NCBI GenBank assembly: GCA_014825775.1
Contig: MVAQ01000191.1
Coordinates: forward strand, 1-42,127
DNA: 42,127 bases
Source of the DNA: Krasilnikovozyma curviuscula
Lineage: Eukaryota > Basidiomycota > Tremellomycetes > Cystofilobasidiales > Mrakiaceae
Direction of reading: 5' to 3'
Part shown: piece by piece, positions 1 through 10,198 of the stretch
Numbering within the stretch: the first letter of the stretch is position 1
How the letters are laid out: every line of letters begins with the position of its first letter
Program-made: the position numbers and the translations under genes
Notes under the pieces: model-generated
Database searches by the model: none
The model's input: only the letters and a program-made list of their open reading frames with translations
What the model was told of the DNA's origin: nothing

Positions 1-768
1 GAATAAAGCTGGTCACAAACAGTCGTTCACAGCGGGAGAAGGCAGCATCGAATTCTGCCATCGTTAACTTACTTCAGCAGTTGCATAACCAAAAGTCACT
101 GGGGGCACGATGAGGGTAGAAGGCAGTGCAATGATTGAGATGTCAGCTCGTGGGGGAAATAACGACAGGGCTGATTTCTCCAACTCACTGAAGCCCATTG
201 CCATGAGGAGGTTAACAATAGTCTGGTAATTGGTCTTCTTCAAAGAGGCGATGTCAACAGCCTGACTGTAGTCTGCAGAAGCCATAAGCAAAATCTTGTG
301 AGCGCTCTGGCTGGCCTGCCTTCACACTGCTCCTTCCTTTGTTCCCCCTGCTCTGAAGGAAACCTATCATACGTACCACGAAGCCAGTTTCCGAAATAGA
401 CTCTCTTGATATCAAGGGGAGTAAACTTCTTTCCCCGTCCCAAGAACCCGCCGTTGGATTTGACCATCTTCTCGAGAATATCTAGAGCATCCTAGATCAA
501 TCAACCGTTGCTCTCGTAATCAAAAGGGCTGAGGAAACCACCCTCACCTTCAATATCACCATGCCTGAAAGCCTTGCCTTCGAGGTAAGCAAAAGAAGGG
601 ATGTTTCCTGCCGGACAAGAGGAAGGGGGCGGTGTCAGCGGTGATGAAATCCAGCTTAAGCCGGTACGGGAAGGCCCCACCTGCTCCAAAGGCATGGGCC
701 TCTCTAGCTGAGAGCAAGAGGAAAACGAGAGTTGAGAATAGGAAGCCTAGGAGCTGTTTAGGTAGCAT
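1..768 (-). CDS. HET-C family protein, N-terminal part (gene continues off the left edge)
   Basis: HET-C proteins (Neurospora het-c homologues) are secreted or cell-surface-associated proteins linked to heterokaryon incompatibility in ascomycetes; the biochemical role is unclear. The ATG at 768-766 opens a hydrophobic signal peptide of about 26 residues ending in AREAHA. Exons read 768-681, 607-548, 481-377 and 272-73, all with GT-AG borders. They encode the family hallmarks GNIPSFAYLEGKAFRHGDIE, then RVYFGNWLRDYSQAVD near residue 80, then VTFGYATAE. A GTAAGT donor at 72-67 leads towards an exon at or beyond the window edge, so most of the protein is missing here. The exon 2-3 join only keeps frame with the acceptor at 483-482; a nearer AG gives an early stop. 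The family call is firm; incompatibility function in a basidiomycete is not implied. Confidence 0.9.
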
Positions 769-1039
769 TCTGGAGCGTGGGAAGATGCAGGTGGTAGTTG
801 AGTTTCACACTTGCTCGCCCCGTGTCCTGGCGTGCGCTTGGCAAAAAGATGGAGATAACGACAGTATTTTTCTCAATGCTTTTCTCAACGTTATTCAGAA
901 CCTGGTTTGAGATAACGATGCTCGCATCGAGGGCAGAATTCTACAAAAATGTGAATAAATCTAACTCTTTACCGGTGGCACAGCCCCTCTGTCCACTGTT
1001 GCCATATCCTACTCACCAAAGCGATCCATCGGTAAAATA

Positions 1040-2251
1040 CTAAGCTTCCGGCAAGACACCCTTGAGCCTAGAGCAGAAGAGAAGACAACCGTTGTCACTG
1101 TCAGCTCGGTGCGCCAGCGGAGAAAGCGCCATGCACGACACTCACCAGATTGCGATGTCGTTCATCTCCTTTGGGCATGTCGAATGAGGCATTCCAGGAT
1201 AGGTCTCGAATTGGATTCCTGGTCCAGATGTGGTTGTTGCTTTCGGGAAGTTGAGAGCGGTGAGGGTTTTGATGGCATGTTCAGCCACTGAGAGTAAAAG
1301 GAATGGGCAGAAATGTCCTTGGCTCGTCAGAAACAGTCTGTAAAAGAATGAGAAGTAACGCTCCTTACAATTATAGCCCAGCATTTGATCGCCGGTTCCG
1401 TGTCCGATGAAGATCGGGATCTCTCTAGCTTTTGGCGTCAGTCGAGACCCCAGGTCGTGGTGAAAGGGCAAGAACGAAGACAGAACTGGTACGCATATTC
1501 ACAGAAAAGACTCAGTCAGATTATTATCGAACGAGAGACTGTGGAAGCGTTTGTGCCGACTCACTCATCACTCCACCAACCTCTCCGTCTTCAGCATCTC
1601 CTGTCAATCCAGATAAATAAGCCATGACTCCACCCTGAGAGAACCCAGCAATTACCACTCGTTTCTTCGATCCAACTTCAGCGGCTTCCGCTGAGATGAT
1701 CTTCTTGATCTCGTTCGCGCTCTTCATCATTCCCTCGAGGTCTTGCTTCTCAGGGTGAGTGGTTTTATCAAATGGTGAGAGGTTAAACCAGGCCTGGAAG
1801 TGAAAGGTTCGGGGTCAGTCGTCGTTGACAGGTAGACGAATGTAATCAAACCCTGCTCACTGGCATCCTCTGTGCTCCTCCACTGGGAAACTTCACGTCC
1901 AGCAATGGTGCATTAGGCAGTACAAACTTCACGTGAGGCAATTTCTGCGAGAGCTGTTGAGCTGCAGATTGCCAGCCTACGAAGAGTCGAGGCAGCATCA
2001 GCTACAGCTCGAAAAAAAAAGAGCAGACCACTCTCAAACTAACCCGACCCTTGATCGCCCAGCCCGTGCACAATGATCACTGTAGCTGTATGCTTTGATA
2101 TGCTCGCTGGGACAATGAGAGACTTGATTGACGAAACCATCATGGAAGGAATGGCTGGGGTTGTTTCGATTTTAGGCTGTCGGATCCACCAGGAATAACT
2201 GAAGGCAACAATGAGAAGGAGGAGAGGTAGAGACCTTCCAATTACTGACAT
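1040..2251 (-). CDS. Acyl-protein thioesterase / phospholipase-carboxylesterase family hydrolase with N-terminal membrane anchor
   Basis: Family members are alpha/beta hydrolases that remove palmitoyl groups from proteins or acyl chains from lysophospholipids. Visible motifs are HGLGDQGSG (oxyanion region), the nucleophile elbow GFSQGG (catalytic Ser), GHGTGDQML (Asp region) and GMPHSTCPKEM (catalytic His), followed by a short last exon reading WLKGVLPEA and a TAG at 1042-1040. That last exon starts at 1067 after a TCTAG acceptor; its donor is the GTGAGT just after the codons for MNDIAI. The start at 2251 gives an unusual head: a hydrophobic stretch (SLPLLLLIVAFSYSWW) before the region where soluble family members normally begin. 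Two ATG codons at residues 37 and 38 (about 2143) sit close to that usual start. The hydrolase call is strong; the substrate is not deducible. Confidence 0.88.
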
Positions 2252-2502
2252 AAATGTTGTGAGTTGTTCGTTCGTGGGAGATATGGTTTGTCAGAGTTTT
2301 GCTTTACGGCCTGGGACTTCAAGTAATCAAAGTTGACCGAAAAAATCGTTCAGCGCCGGCGTGGGACGAGCATTAGGATTCTGAGACATCGCGAGAGTTG
2401 TAATCGTGAGAAAATCCGTTCCTAATGGAACTCGAACTCTTTTATAATAGGTGAGAAGTTTCATTACAAAAAGTTTATATTAAGTTTGTATTCTCATTGA
2501 CG

Positions 2503-3687
2503 CTACTTCCTCCTTCCGAACAGCCTCTCAGGATTCTCGACCATCATCAACTTCCACTCTTCTTCGCTCATCCAGCTCTTCAGTCTTTTGATCCAAGCGA
2601 CATCATCAATCTCCAAGTACGGCTGAATTTCCGTCAGAGGTAGACCAACTTGAGATTCCCAAAGTTGCGTGTGAGGCCAATCTGACGCCCATAGCATCCT
2701 CTGAGGGTTAGATTTGACCATCTGGTCCAGCCAAAAAGTCGTTAAAAACAGCATATGAATGTGCAGAGTCGTTACAGACAGCTGAAGAACATTATCGGCG
2801 CTTTGGTCGCGCGCGACACTCACAATTTTGACCAGCGATTCCAGATCAGGATAATCCGGCTTGCAATGAGAGACTCGATAAGGCGCTGAAAGTTTGATAT
2901 ATAGGTGTCCAGATTCGACCAGGGAAAGCATCGACTGCAGGCCGGGTTGAGAGAGTGGGTTGAATGAGGGATCATTGAACCATGAGGCGGCCCTGAAGTA
3001 TGAGAAGTGGTCTGTGATGACAGGTACAGGAAGTGATCTAATGAAAGGAGCCAACTGAAGGCGAAATCGACGAGCAAATCAGTTTCTCTGCGGTGGTTCA
3101 GCGGCGCCCATGTAAACATATGACTGACTATGTCCCATAGCTCCGTCTTGTTGTCCTGAATCTGCAGACTCCAGCCAAAAGGTGCAATCTTTTCGGCCTG
3201 GAGTTTCATCAACTCCATTTGCTTCTCGACGTTCCCGATCGCGCCGTAAAATGGGTAATTGATTCTGACCGCTCTCACGCCTTTCTCATCCAGTGCCTTC
3301 AGCTCTTCATCCGTGATAGTCTCATGATCAATCACGCCTATCGCTGCTGAATGACCGTTGTTGAAGTCGAGCCAGTCGAGCGTCGAGGTCAAATCAGGAC
3401 CAAAGTTAAGACCGTGAGCGATGGTTGTGTGGGTAACGCCGATTGATTTCATAAAGTCGACACATTGCTCGGCTGTTGCCAGAGCGGGAGTGAATCCTCT
3501 CTGTGGAGAGAGGGGGTACTTGTCGGTGCTGCCATAAGAGAAGTTAAGTATATACTTTAAGTAAAATTCGATTTAGAGAAGGGAGGGGGGGGGGGAACCA
3601 ACTCAACTCGTATAAGTGATGGTGAGTGTCCCAGCTCCCCTCTGGCAAGAGCTCAGTGTTAGTTCTAGGTTCCAGAGGATTGGTCAT
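2503..3687 (-). CDS. Amidohydrolase 2 family protein (2-pyrone-4,6-dicarboxylate lactonase/LigI-like)
   Basis: Members are TIM-barrel metal-dependent hydrolases acting on lactones or carboxylates. Four exons (3687-3608, 3528-3129, 3054-2824, 2721-2503) give about 309 residues. The N-terminal GSWDTHHHLYD carries the HxH-type metal motif, and the join across intron 1 yields LYDTDKYPLSP as expected. ITDHFSYF lies mid-protein, MLWASDWPHT holds the conserved Asp near the C-terminus, and the protein ends VENPERLFGRRK. The ATG at 3687-3685 is the only suitable start; the longer upstream frame has no ATG. Intron 1 contains a run of ten or more G. The 3' end lies 250 nt upstream of the thioesterase start in the same orientation. 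The lactonase subfamily is a best match by motif, so substrate and pathway remain open. Confidence 0.85.
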
Positions 3688-4086
3688 CTTCAGAGGAAAA
3701 TGCGGTTGGCGATCAAAGCCGGTAACAATAGAATGAGGGGAGATCCGAGTGGATTCGGACAATGGGATCTCCGGGCCGCGATCGTTTGCTCTTTTCTCAA
3801 CGTGAACAATGCATACACCTTTCCAAGATTCTAAGGAGTATTACAATCTTGCGACATAACCACGTTTGGGGGCAAAGTTCGAGATTCTCATATGATCAGA
3901 TATCTTCACACACAAGAATCCCTGGTCGTACAGGACAACAACCGAAAGCAAAGCCTCGTAATTATCCTAACACTGACCCTTCACCAAATATTCTCTCCAT
4001 TCACAACCATCCATTCAACCCCGAAACGAACCCTGTAAACCAGTGAAGGCCACAAAGGGGCATCTCGGAGTAACGAATTTAGTCGC
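3688..4086. other. Intergenic: 5' region of the amidohydrolase and 3' region of RPP0
   Basis: Both neighbours are on the minus strand, so this holds the amidohydrolase promoter and the P0 3' untranslated region. I see no convincing further gene. Short frames on the plus strand lack neighbours or splice context. Confidence 0.5.
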
Positions 4087-5392
4087 TTAATCGAAAAGTC
4101 TGAAAAGTCACAAAGGTGGGAATGTGAGAATCAAAGAACTCTAGAATTGCCTGTCGACAGACAAGAAAAAGACTCACCCGAAGCCCATGTCGTCATCGGA
4201 CTCCTCCTTCTCCTCCTCCTTCTCCTCAACGGCAGCAGCGGCAGCTGGGGCAGCCTCGGCTTCAGCAGCTGGAGCGGCAGCAGCGAAGGCAGATGGGTCA
4301 GCCAAGTAAGCCTAGAAAAGGAGGACAAAGAGCAAATAAGGTCAGTAAATAGTATCATGCCAAGAGCAAAGGCCGGAGAAGTGAGTATGTACCTTGGCCT
4401 TAGCAGATCCCTCGAACTCGAACTCGGTAGCCAAAGAGACAGCAATAAGGTTCTTGTAGGCGTTGACCAAAGAGTGGGTGACGGAGACGATGGTTGGGTA
4501 GTTGAGGGCCAACGAGATGGAGGCGACGGTCTTGATGGATGACAAGAAGAAGTCGATGAGGGTCTTCTCCTCAATGTCGAGAATCTCTGGAGAGAAGATG
4601 GCACCGTTGTCGAAGATTTGAACAATGGTCATACCGTAGGTGAATGGAGAGATCTGTTAAAAACGTAAAAGTCGCGTCAGCGAGCCAATCAAGGAAGGAG
4701 CTATGCAAATCGCCGTCATAGGATGGCAGAGGCAATTGTACTCACGTTCAACATGTTCAAAAGAGTAGCTTCGGAAGTACCGACACGTCCTCCACCTTGA
4801 ACGACCTTGACCTCGTTGACGATTTCAATGGTACCTCTAGCAATCTTGGTTGGGATACCGAGAGCCTGGAAGAAAGAGGTCTTTCCTGGTTCCATACCGG
4901 TGTTACCGGCTGGGACGAAGACGTCGTTTGGAGCCAAGGCACCAGCACGGGCTGGAGCAGCAACCTTGTTGGCCAAGATGATTTCACGGATGTCCTTCAA
5001 GTCACCGGAGGTGAAGATGAAACCAATGTTGCCCTTGACGTGTGGGAGCAACTTCTCGAATTGAGGGTACTCGGCCAAGATAGTTCTAAGAGCTCTTCTG
5101 ACCATGGTGTTCTTTCCCATCAAGATGGTGGCCTTTCCTCTGAGAGCGGAACGGATTTGGTGCATCTGGTTGGATCCGACGTTGTCGACATTGACGAGGA
5201 AGATAGATGCTGAAAAAGTAAAAGGAAACCAGAGCACACGTCAGTGCAAAGTCCTTATTGAACAAGGTGGTGTGCAGCGCCCAAGGAAAAAAAAAAGTAC
5301 GAGCGGGTGAAAACTCGTTACTCACGGAAAGTATCAATCAACTCTCTCAACTTGGTGAAGTAGATAGCCTTTTCAGCTCTGGTTCCTCCCAT
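4087..5392 (-). CDS. RPP0: 60S acidic ribosomal protein P0 (uL10), stalk base
   Basis: P0 anchors the P1/P2 dimers of the ribosomal stalk on 25S rRNA and helps recruit translational GTPases. Exons 5392-5326, 5209-4746, 4653-4393, 4311-4178 and 4099-4087 sum to 939 nt, giving 312 residues, the usual size. The start reads [30 protein letters not shown] is the rRNA-binding region; the tail is Ala-rich, then acidic ([17 protein letters not shown]). The family-typical ending MGFGLFD is completed only by splicing to a 13-nt last exon (A CTT TTC GAT TAA at 4099-4087, acceptor TTTTCAG). Reading through the last intron stops at once with MGFG. An alternative acceptor near 4151 would give MGFGQF, which does not match the family. 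High expression is expected; the long upstream region 5393-6670 probably carries its promoter. Confidence 0.97.
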
Positions 5393-6670
5393 TTTGACGA
5401 TAAATTTAAAGGTTTATTGAAAGTTTGGTGTAAAGGTTTGTATGTAAAGTCCTACCAGTTTCTGTACTGCAATAGTCAGAAAAGGATATTTAAAGGCTGC
5501 GTTTGGGAAAATACCATAGTCAGCTTCGTATCCAACCGTATCTCTGGGCATCATCCTCAAAAGTTACTCACTCTTTGGTTGAAGAGAAACGATCTTGTCG
5601 CAGAGAATTTTTCTTCAAAAGTCGAACACCGTGGGAAAAATATCGCCACACCTGCTGGATTTTTGTTGACATTCCTCAGATAATTTCAGCAAGAGTGAAA
5701 AGCCAATTCCTTTCAAGACTGATGTTTTTATACGAAGGATTGCGAGAAATGGGAATGCAAGGTATCACGGTGGTCCAAAATGGACAAGAAATCCTCGTCC
5801 TCTGACTCGTTGTGACAAATGTTTGTTTACCCTTGGTGATCACACTCTTATCTGTTCGCTTGGCTTGCTACCTTCACCTGGTGCAACAACCTTCGATTAA
5901 AAACACGAAGTCGGCTCCTGGTCGCTCCTAGCAACTATCTCGTCGTCTGTGGAGATCCCAAGTGAGATCTCATCCTCATTGCAAACATCGAAACATTTCT
6001 CAAACTTACTCAATACTGAATCTCAATGTTAAACCTCATGTCATGATTTCTCAATACTGTCACTCCTTCAGCTTGTCTTGATGCCTGATAACTGAGTAGA
6101 TTTGTCTCCCTCGCGCCCCTCCTCATCTCTACACTATTTCAACCTTTTGAACCTGCTCCGAGACAATCTTTTCTTCCTCTGTGAACTTCGTGTTCCCTCT
6201 GATATTCTACTGCGAATCTGATTTCGTGAGTGATGGCATTGCCTCAAGGCTGACATGTCTCCTGCTCTTCAGAGTTCCTTGGCTAGCTTTTCATATCGCT
6301 TTCGCTCCACCCTTTCAAGGTTCAACGGTCGGATTCGCGTATTCCTTTTTATCGTAAGTTTGATATTTGGTTTGATGATGCTACCCAGTGTCCCGCAACT
6401 TACTGGTGTTTCCGAAAGATCTTTGCGATACAAGACCTATCAACCGAAGAACAAATAGCCCTTCTGCTCTAGCATTCTCCCAGCCTTGGATCAGAATGAG
6501 AGAGTCTAACTGAGCGAATCAAACCGAGAACTCATGTCAAAAATAGTTTGGAACCCTCACCGAGGCTTCTCCACTGACGCCACACAGCAACAGCATACAT
6601 AAGAAGAGGAGTTTCCCATAGCCTTCCTAGCCTGCATTGTGTGCGCGAGACTTAAATTTTGAATTCCTCA
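5393..6670. promoter_or_regulatory. Divergent intergenic region between RPP0 and a dehydrogenase
   Basis: About 1.28 kb separates two divergent start codons. Pyrimidine-rich tracts (for example 6100-6240) and a phase-compatible GTGAGT at 6226 hint at 5' untranslated exons or introns. No recognisable domain is encoded. One small frame with a membrane-like segment is listed separately. No specific factor-binding site can be assigned. Confidence 0.4.
6255..6458 (+). CDS. Possible small membrane protein (67 codons), unrecognised
   Basis: This ATG-initiated frame encodes about 67 residues. A hydrophobic segment (IRVFLFIVSLIFGLMMLP) at residues 32-49 is flanked by basic residues (RFRSTLSRFNGR before it), as in a single-pass membrane protein. 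A GTAAGT at 6354 and a CCCAG at 6384-6388 could remove 35 nt, which is short for an intron here, so an unspliced reading is simpler. No family is recognised. It could be a chance frame inside the 5' region of the downstream dehydrogenase. Confidence 0.22.
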   Translation: MSPALQSSLASFSYRFRSTLSRFNGRIRVFLFIVSLIFGLMMLPSVPQLTGVSERSLRYKTYQPKNK

Positions 6671-8022
6671 ATGTCGACTTTCACGAAATCCTTTGCTAGT
6701 AGTTCCCGACCTGGTATTTGGCGTTCGAAATGCTTCATCTCACTTCCCTTGTTTTTTTTTGTCCTTTTTAATTCCTAGTCACTGGTGTAAGTCCCTACCC
6801 TACTCCTCATATCTCCTTCTGACTGGTGGTATTAACTCAATCATGCCGATGAAGCTGACCCATTGCCCCCAAACTTCTGTGTCTTGAAGGCTGCCAGAGG
6901 ACTTGGCTTTGCCATTGTTGACCAAGTCTCTGCAGAGGAACCAACCACCCTAGTGATTGCATTGGTCAGAAACGTAAAGACTGCTACTTCTCTCGAGAAG
7001 TTGGCCAGAGAGAACATCAAGATTGTCGGGTTTGACATCACTGATGAAGACAGCATTGAGGTGAGTGATGGATTCACTTCAATTCACTTATTTGAGGTAG
7101 ATAGACTTTTAAGCTCACTTAGATTCTCTCTTCGGTAATAGGCTGGAGCAAAAGAAGTTGCGGTGCTCACTGGTGGTAAACTCGACGTACTGATCAAGTA
7201 GATCCTCCATTTCCGTTCTCTCTTATCTTTTGGTCCTCCAACTCCACTCAGACACTCACCATTTTTTATTTTATTTATGTGACATTTCTGATCCGATAGT
7301 AATGCAGGCATCTCCAACGGCTTTACAAAACTGATCGATGACTCAATGGCGGCCATCAAACACCTGATGAATGTCAACGTTCATGGCTCCATCCTGACAA
7401 CACGAGCACTCCTTCCTTTATTGAGAAATGGTTATGAGAAGAAGATTGTGACCATGACGTCTGGTTTTGGATCACAGGAGTGAGTGGCCTTCAGATTTCC
7501 TTTCCAGCGCGTAAGTCTTGACGGCGTGTACCCATCTCCTTTCTACGTATTTGCATAGGTACATCTTGAGTGAAAAGAATGTCTTTCCTTCTGCTGGAGT
7601 ATACTACCTCAGTAAAGTCTGTTTGCTCTTCTAGACCTTCCAGTCAATGTGCGCCGCTCAATTATTTTCTCCTAATCTTTCAAAACGTCCACAATGATAG
7701 TGCGCTAACACCGCAACCAACACCATCCTCGCCTTTGAGCTCAAAGATGAAGGATTTACTTGCCTTGCTTGGGCTCCGGGGTGGGTAGCGACAGATCTAG
7801 GAACCGGTGGAAACGTGAGTCATATTTGCTTTGTTGACATCGCCTCGCCTGCACTAAGATTGCTTGGATCTGATTTCATAGTCGAACGTGAAGCCCCCTT
7901 TCACTCCAGAGCAAAGTGCAGCCAAGCTCATTGAGAAAGTCAGGGGGATCACCGTGAAGGAAAACGGCAGATTCTTTGGGTTGAATGGTAGCTCTTCAGA
8001 AATCATTGCTTTTGAGTTTTGA
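6671..8022 (+). CDS. Short-chain dehydrogenase/reductase (SDR)
   Basis: SDRs use NAD(P)H to reduce or oxidise carbonyl and hydroxyl groups. The best model has eight exons: 6671-6698, 6779-6786, 6890-7060, 7142-7197, 7300-7479, 7559-7616, 7701-7814 and 7882-8022 (251 residues). The cofactor motif TGAARGLG is assembled across an 8-nt exon (6779-6786, ending ACT GGT before GTAAGT). LDVLINNAG carries the NAG motif, MTSGFGSQE the catalytic Ser, and VYYLSK the YxxxK pair, with the Lys at the end of exon 6. LAWAPGWVATDLG is the usual post-active-site region. The first donor is uncertain: GTAGTT at 6699 gives KSFAITGAARGLG, while GTATTT further on gives a longer head. It converges on the RING-CH gene with about 150 nt between stop codons. 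Substrate unknown. Confidence 0.88.
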
Positions 8023-8171
8023 GCCTCTGGGACAGATAGAAAAGTTGTATTATACTCTTCTTTCTTCCTTCAATTTATGAATGAAAGCTGATTGATGCGG
8101 TGTTAGATTCTAAAAGTACACTTCTGTGTTACTCTCGACGAAACGATTCTACGTGAGGCGGCGGCGAGATC

Positions 8172-8344
8172 TCAATTCTTCTTCGCCACGATTCTCCTTG
8201 TTTTACGAACTTTTAACTTCAAGTACCGATAGTAGATCTCAACAGAGTCTTTTAAGACAATGAACAAGGCCAAGCCGAGTGTGTTTCTCCACCTGCAAAA
8301 CACGGAATTGGTTTGCACAAGTCAGAACGGATCGTTGCCTCACC

Positions 8345-8387
<43 letters not shown>

Positions 8388-9902
8388 AAGGGAATATAAT
8401 ATAATAATTTAAATCTCTCACCAGACAGGTTCCAAATCCGACGATGTGCCTAATGGGGTCCAATCAAACCTTGCCCAACCCCACCGCCCTTCTCCGACAA
8501 ACCTTGCGCTGTCGACACCCAACACCCTCAGCACCCGATTTTTTCGACCGAAAAAGAGCAGAACATGTCCAGCTACTGCCGAAACTAATGGGAGATACAG
8601 AGCGCTGGTTGCTAACTCCACATATGTTTAACACTACGTCAGGTTGCATAGATCCGGCAAAGGAGTTTGGCAGTGTGGGCACGTTTTCAAAAGTAAGGGG
8701 AGGGTAAGGTTCTAGAGGTTGAGGGGAGGGTGCTGCAGCAGGACTTCTGGCAGGACCTGGCTCTGAATCTTCCAAAGGCTCCACTTGTGCTGGGTCTATC
8801 AGAAGTGTAGAACTGTTCAGTGTGGACTCTCACCGAAAGTAGATTGAAGGGTTACTTACTCTCAACGGCTAGCACATCTACGTGTCTTGTTTCAATTTCT
8901 CTGGTTCTCTCCTCAAGACTAAGCGCCCATCGATACACTTTCTCTCTCACAGCGACGTAAGTCATTCTTACCGCTGGCGCCGCCAGTAGTGTTAAGATTG
9001 GACCAGGTGGAACTCGGAATTGAGAATTGTAAATTATTGAAGCCCTTTTAGTGGTGGATGAGGCTGATATTGAAGCTGCTAGTGCGAAGTAAGCTTGAGG
9101 CAGCCCCAGTCCAAGAGCGGCTACCATGACTGGGGCCCGGAGGAAGGGGAATCTCATGGCTGACAAGGCGAGAGGGATTAACGGAGCTTGGACCAATGTT
9201 TTGAAGCTGGGGCAAAGTATGGACTCTGCTTTTGATGGAGAGACACGGAGAGGAAGGGCTGCGAGCCTGCCGGTAAATAGTCTGATACTGACGAGCCCAT
9301 GGACAGCAAGAGAAACCGCAACGGTGCCAGAAAGCCCCAAGAGGAATGTCAAATTCATGAGTCTGTCGTAGGAGCGATATCTTTGGGCGAGAAACTTGAG
9401 CACGGAGCTGTCGGTTTGGGCGAATTCGATGAACAGCGTGCATTGAGGACATTCTACCATCAACGAAGAGCCAAGGGGTTTCTTGTCTATATTAGATGAT
9501 GCCCATTCGAGTATACACTAAGGGGAAATGAGTGGTGTTAGCGATTCGCAACCAGTCCATTGGGTCATTATAGTTACCTTATCGTGCCCTTGCAAGGTAC
9601 ATTCACATGGAGAAACCCAGTTGATGCCATTTGAGGCGTCAGTGTCCTGGTACTGGGCTAAGCACACGAAGCAATCCTGTCCCCAAAGCGCCAGACGATG
9701 ATCCAAGACAGAGAGAGTCAGTCGGCTCGTGCAGAGTAACACAGCAAGGCTGGTTCCCTCTCACCTTGGTACCTCCCTCTTTTAAAGCTGAAGAAGTGTG
9801 CTCAGTCTTCTTTTCGGATGCAAAGATTCGAATTTCTTCATCACCACCATCGATGTAGGAGGACAGTGGTGTATCTACTGGCTCGAGAGTAATATCGGCC
9901 AT
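8172..9902 (-). CDS. MARCH5-like RING-CH (RINGv) membrane E3 ubiquitin ligase
   Basis: RINGv ligases with several membrane segments ubiquitinate mitochondrial or ER membrane proteins. Six exons (9902-9765, 9676-9578, 9517-8860, 8795-8683, 8615-8422, 8292-8172) give 440 residues. The RINGv zinc ligands are assembled over three exons: DCFVCLAQ, then SPCECTLQGHDKCILEW, then VECPQCTLF, matching C-x2-C, C-x-C, H-x2-C, C-x2-C. Hydrophobic segments follow (LTFLLGLSGTVAVSLAVHGL, and LYLPLVSAVAGHVLLFF). The end reads WWRNTLGLALFIVLKD, then a basic tail RKTRRIVAKKN. Exon 4 is a Pro/Ala-rich linker. The intron joining exon 4 to 5 uses a weak GTGCCC donor but has a CTGAC branch point; without it the frame breaks. 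The last intron contains a GA microsatellite. Confidence 0.82.
8348..8387. repeat. (GA)n microsatellite followed by a G run
   Basis: About 15 GA units are followed by roughly ten G. The tract lies wholly inside the last intron (8421-8293) of the RING-CH gene and is pyrimidine-rich on the transcribed strand, where it could act as an extended polypyrimidine tract. Length polymorphism between strains is likely. Confidence 0.9.
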
Positions 9903-10198
9903 CTCAGATTAATGATATAAAGCAGAATTTTTCTTCGTTTGATAGTTAGAGATTGGAAAGTGGTTATTCGAGCACGCTGTTCCAAAAGAGACAAATGCCG
10001 GGGACGACATTGAACGCGATCAGAGACGGCATGGGCGGTGCCGCCGTCGCGCAGATCATATCCTGTTTATTTATATTTCAAATCTCAGAGACACTGTTGG
10101 TCACTGACACGATAGAGTAAGCTTTCGGTCGATATCAACTACATGGACAGGGTATCAAAAACGGGGCATGCAAAATATCTTTTAGACAACGACTGCAA
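9903..10198. other. Short intergenic region between ARS2 and the RING-CH gene
   Basis: Both neighbours are on the minus strand. The region must hold the ARS2 3' end and the promoter of the RING-CH gene. I see no gene or recognisable site. Confidence 0.5.

Noticed and set aside
481..548. Frame break between exons 2 and 3 of HET-C
   Set aside because: Using the second AG (483-482) gives a continuous GDIEDILEKMVKSNGG reading with canonical sites.
3544..3762. Longer start for the amidohydrolase at 3762
   Set aside because: The codon there is TTG; the first suitable ATG is at 3687.
4141..4178. P0 ending in MGFGQF, suggesting a diverged stalk motif
   Set aside because: A further acceptor at 4101-4100 gives the family-typical MGFGLFD, so the nearer acceptor is unlikely to be the main one.
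4147..5213. Plus-strand frames of 131 and 138 codons
   Set aside because: They are antisense shadows of the P0 exons.
8615..8683. Apparent frameshift in the C-terminal half of the RING-CH gene
   Set aside because: A 67-nt intron with GT-AG ends (weak GTGCCC donor) and a CTGAC branch point restores frame exactly, and total exon length is divisible by three.
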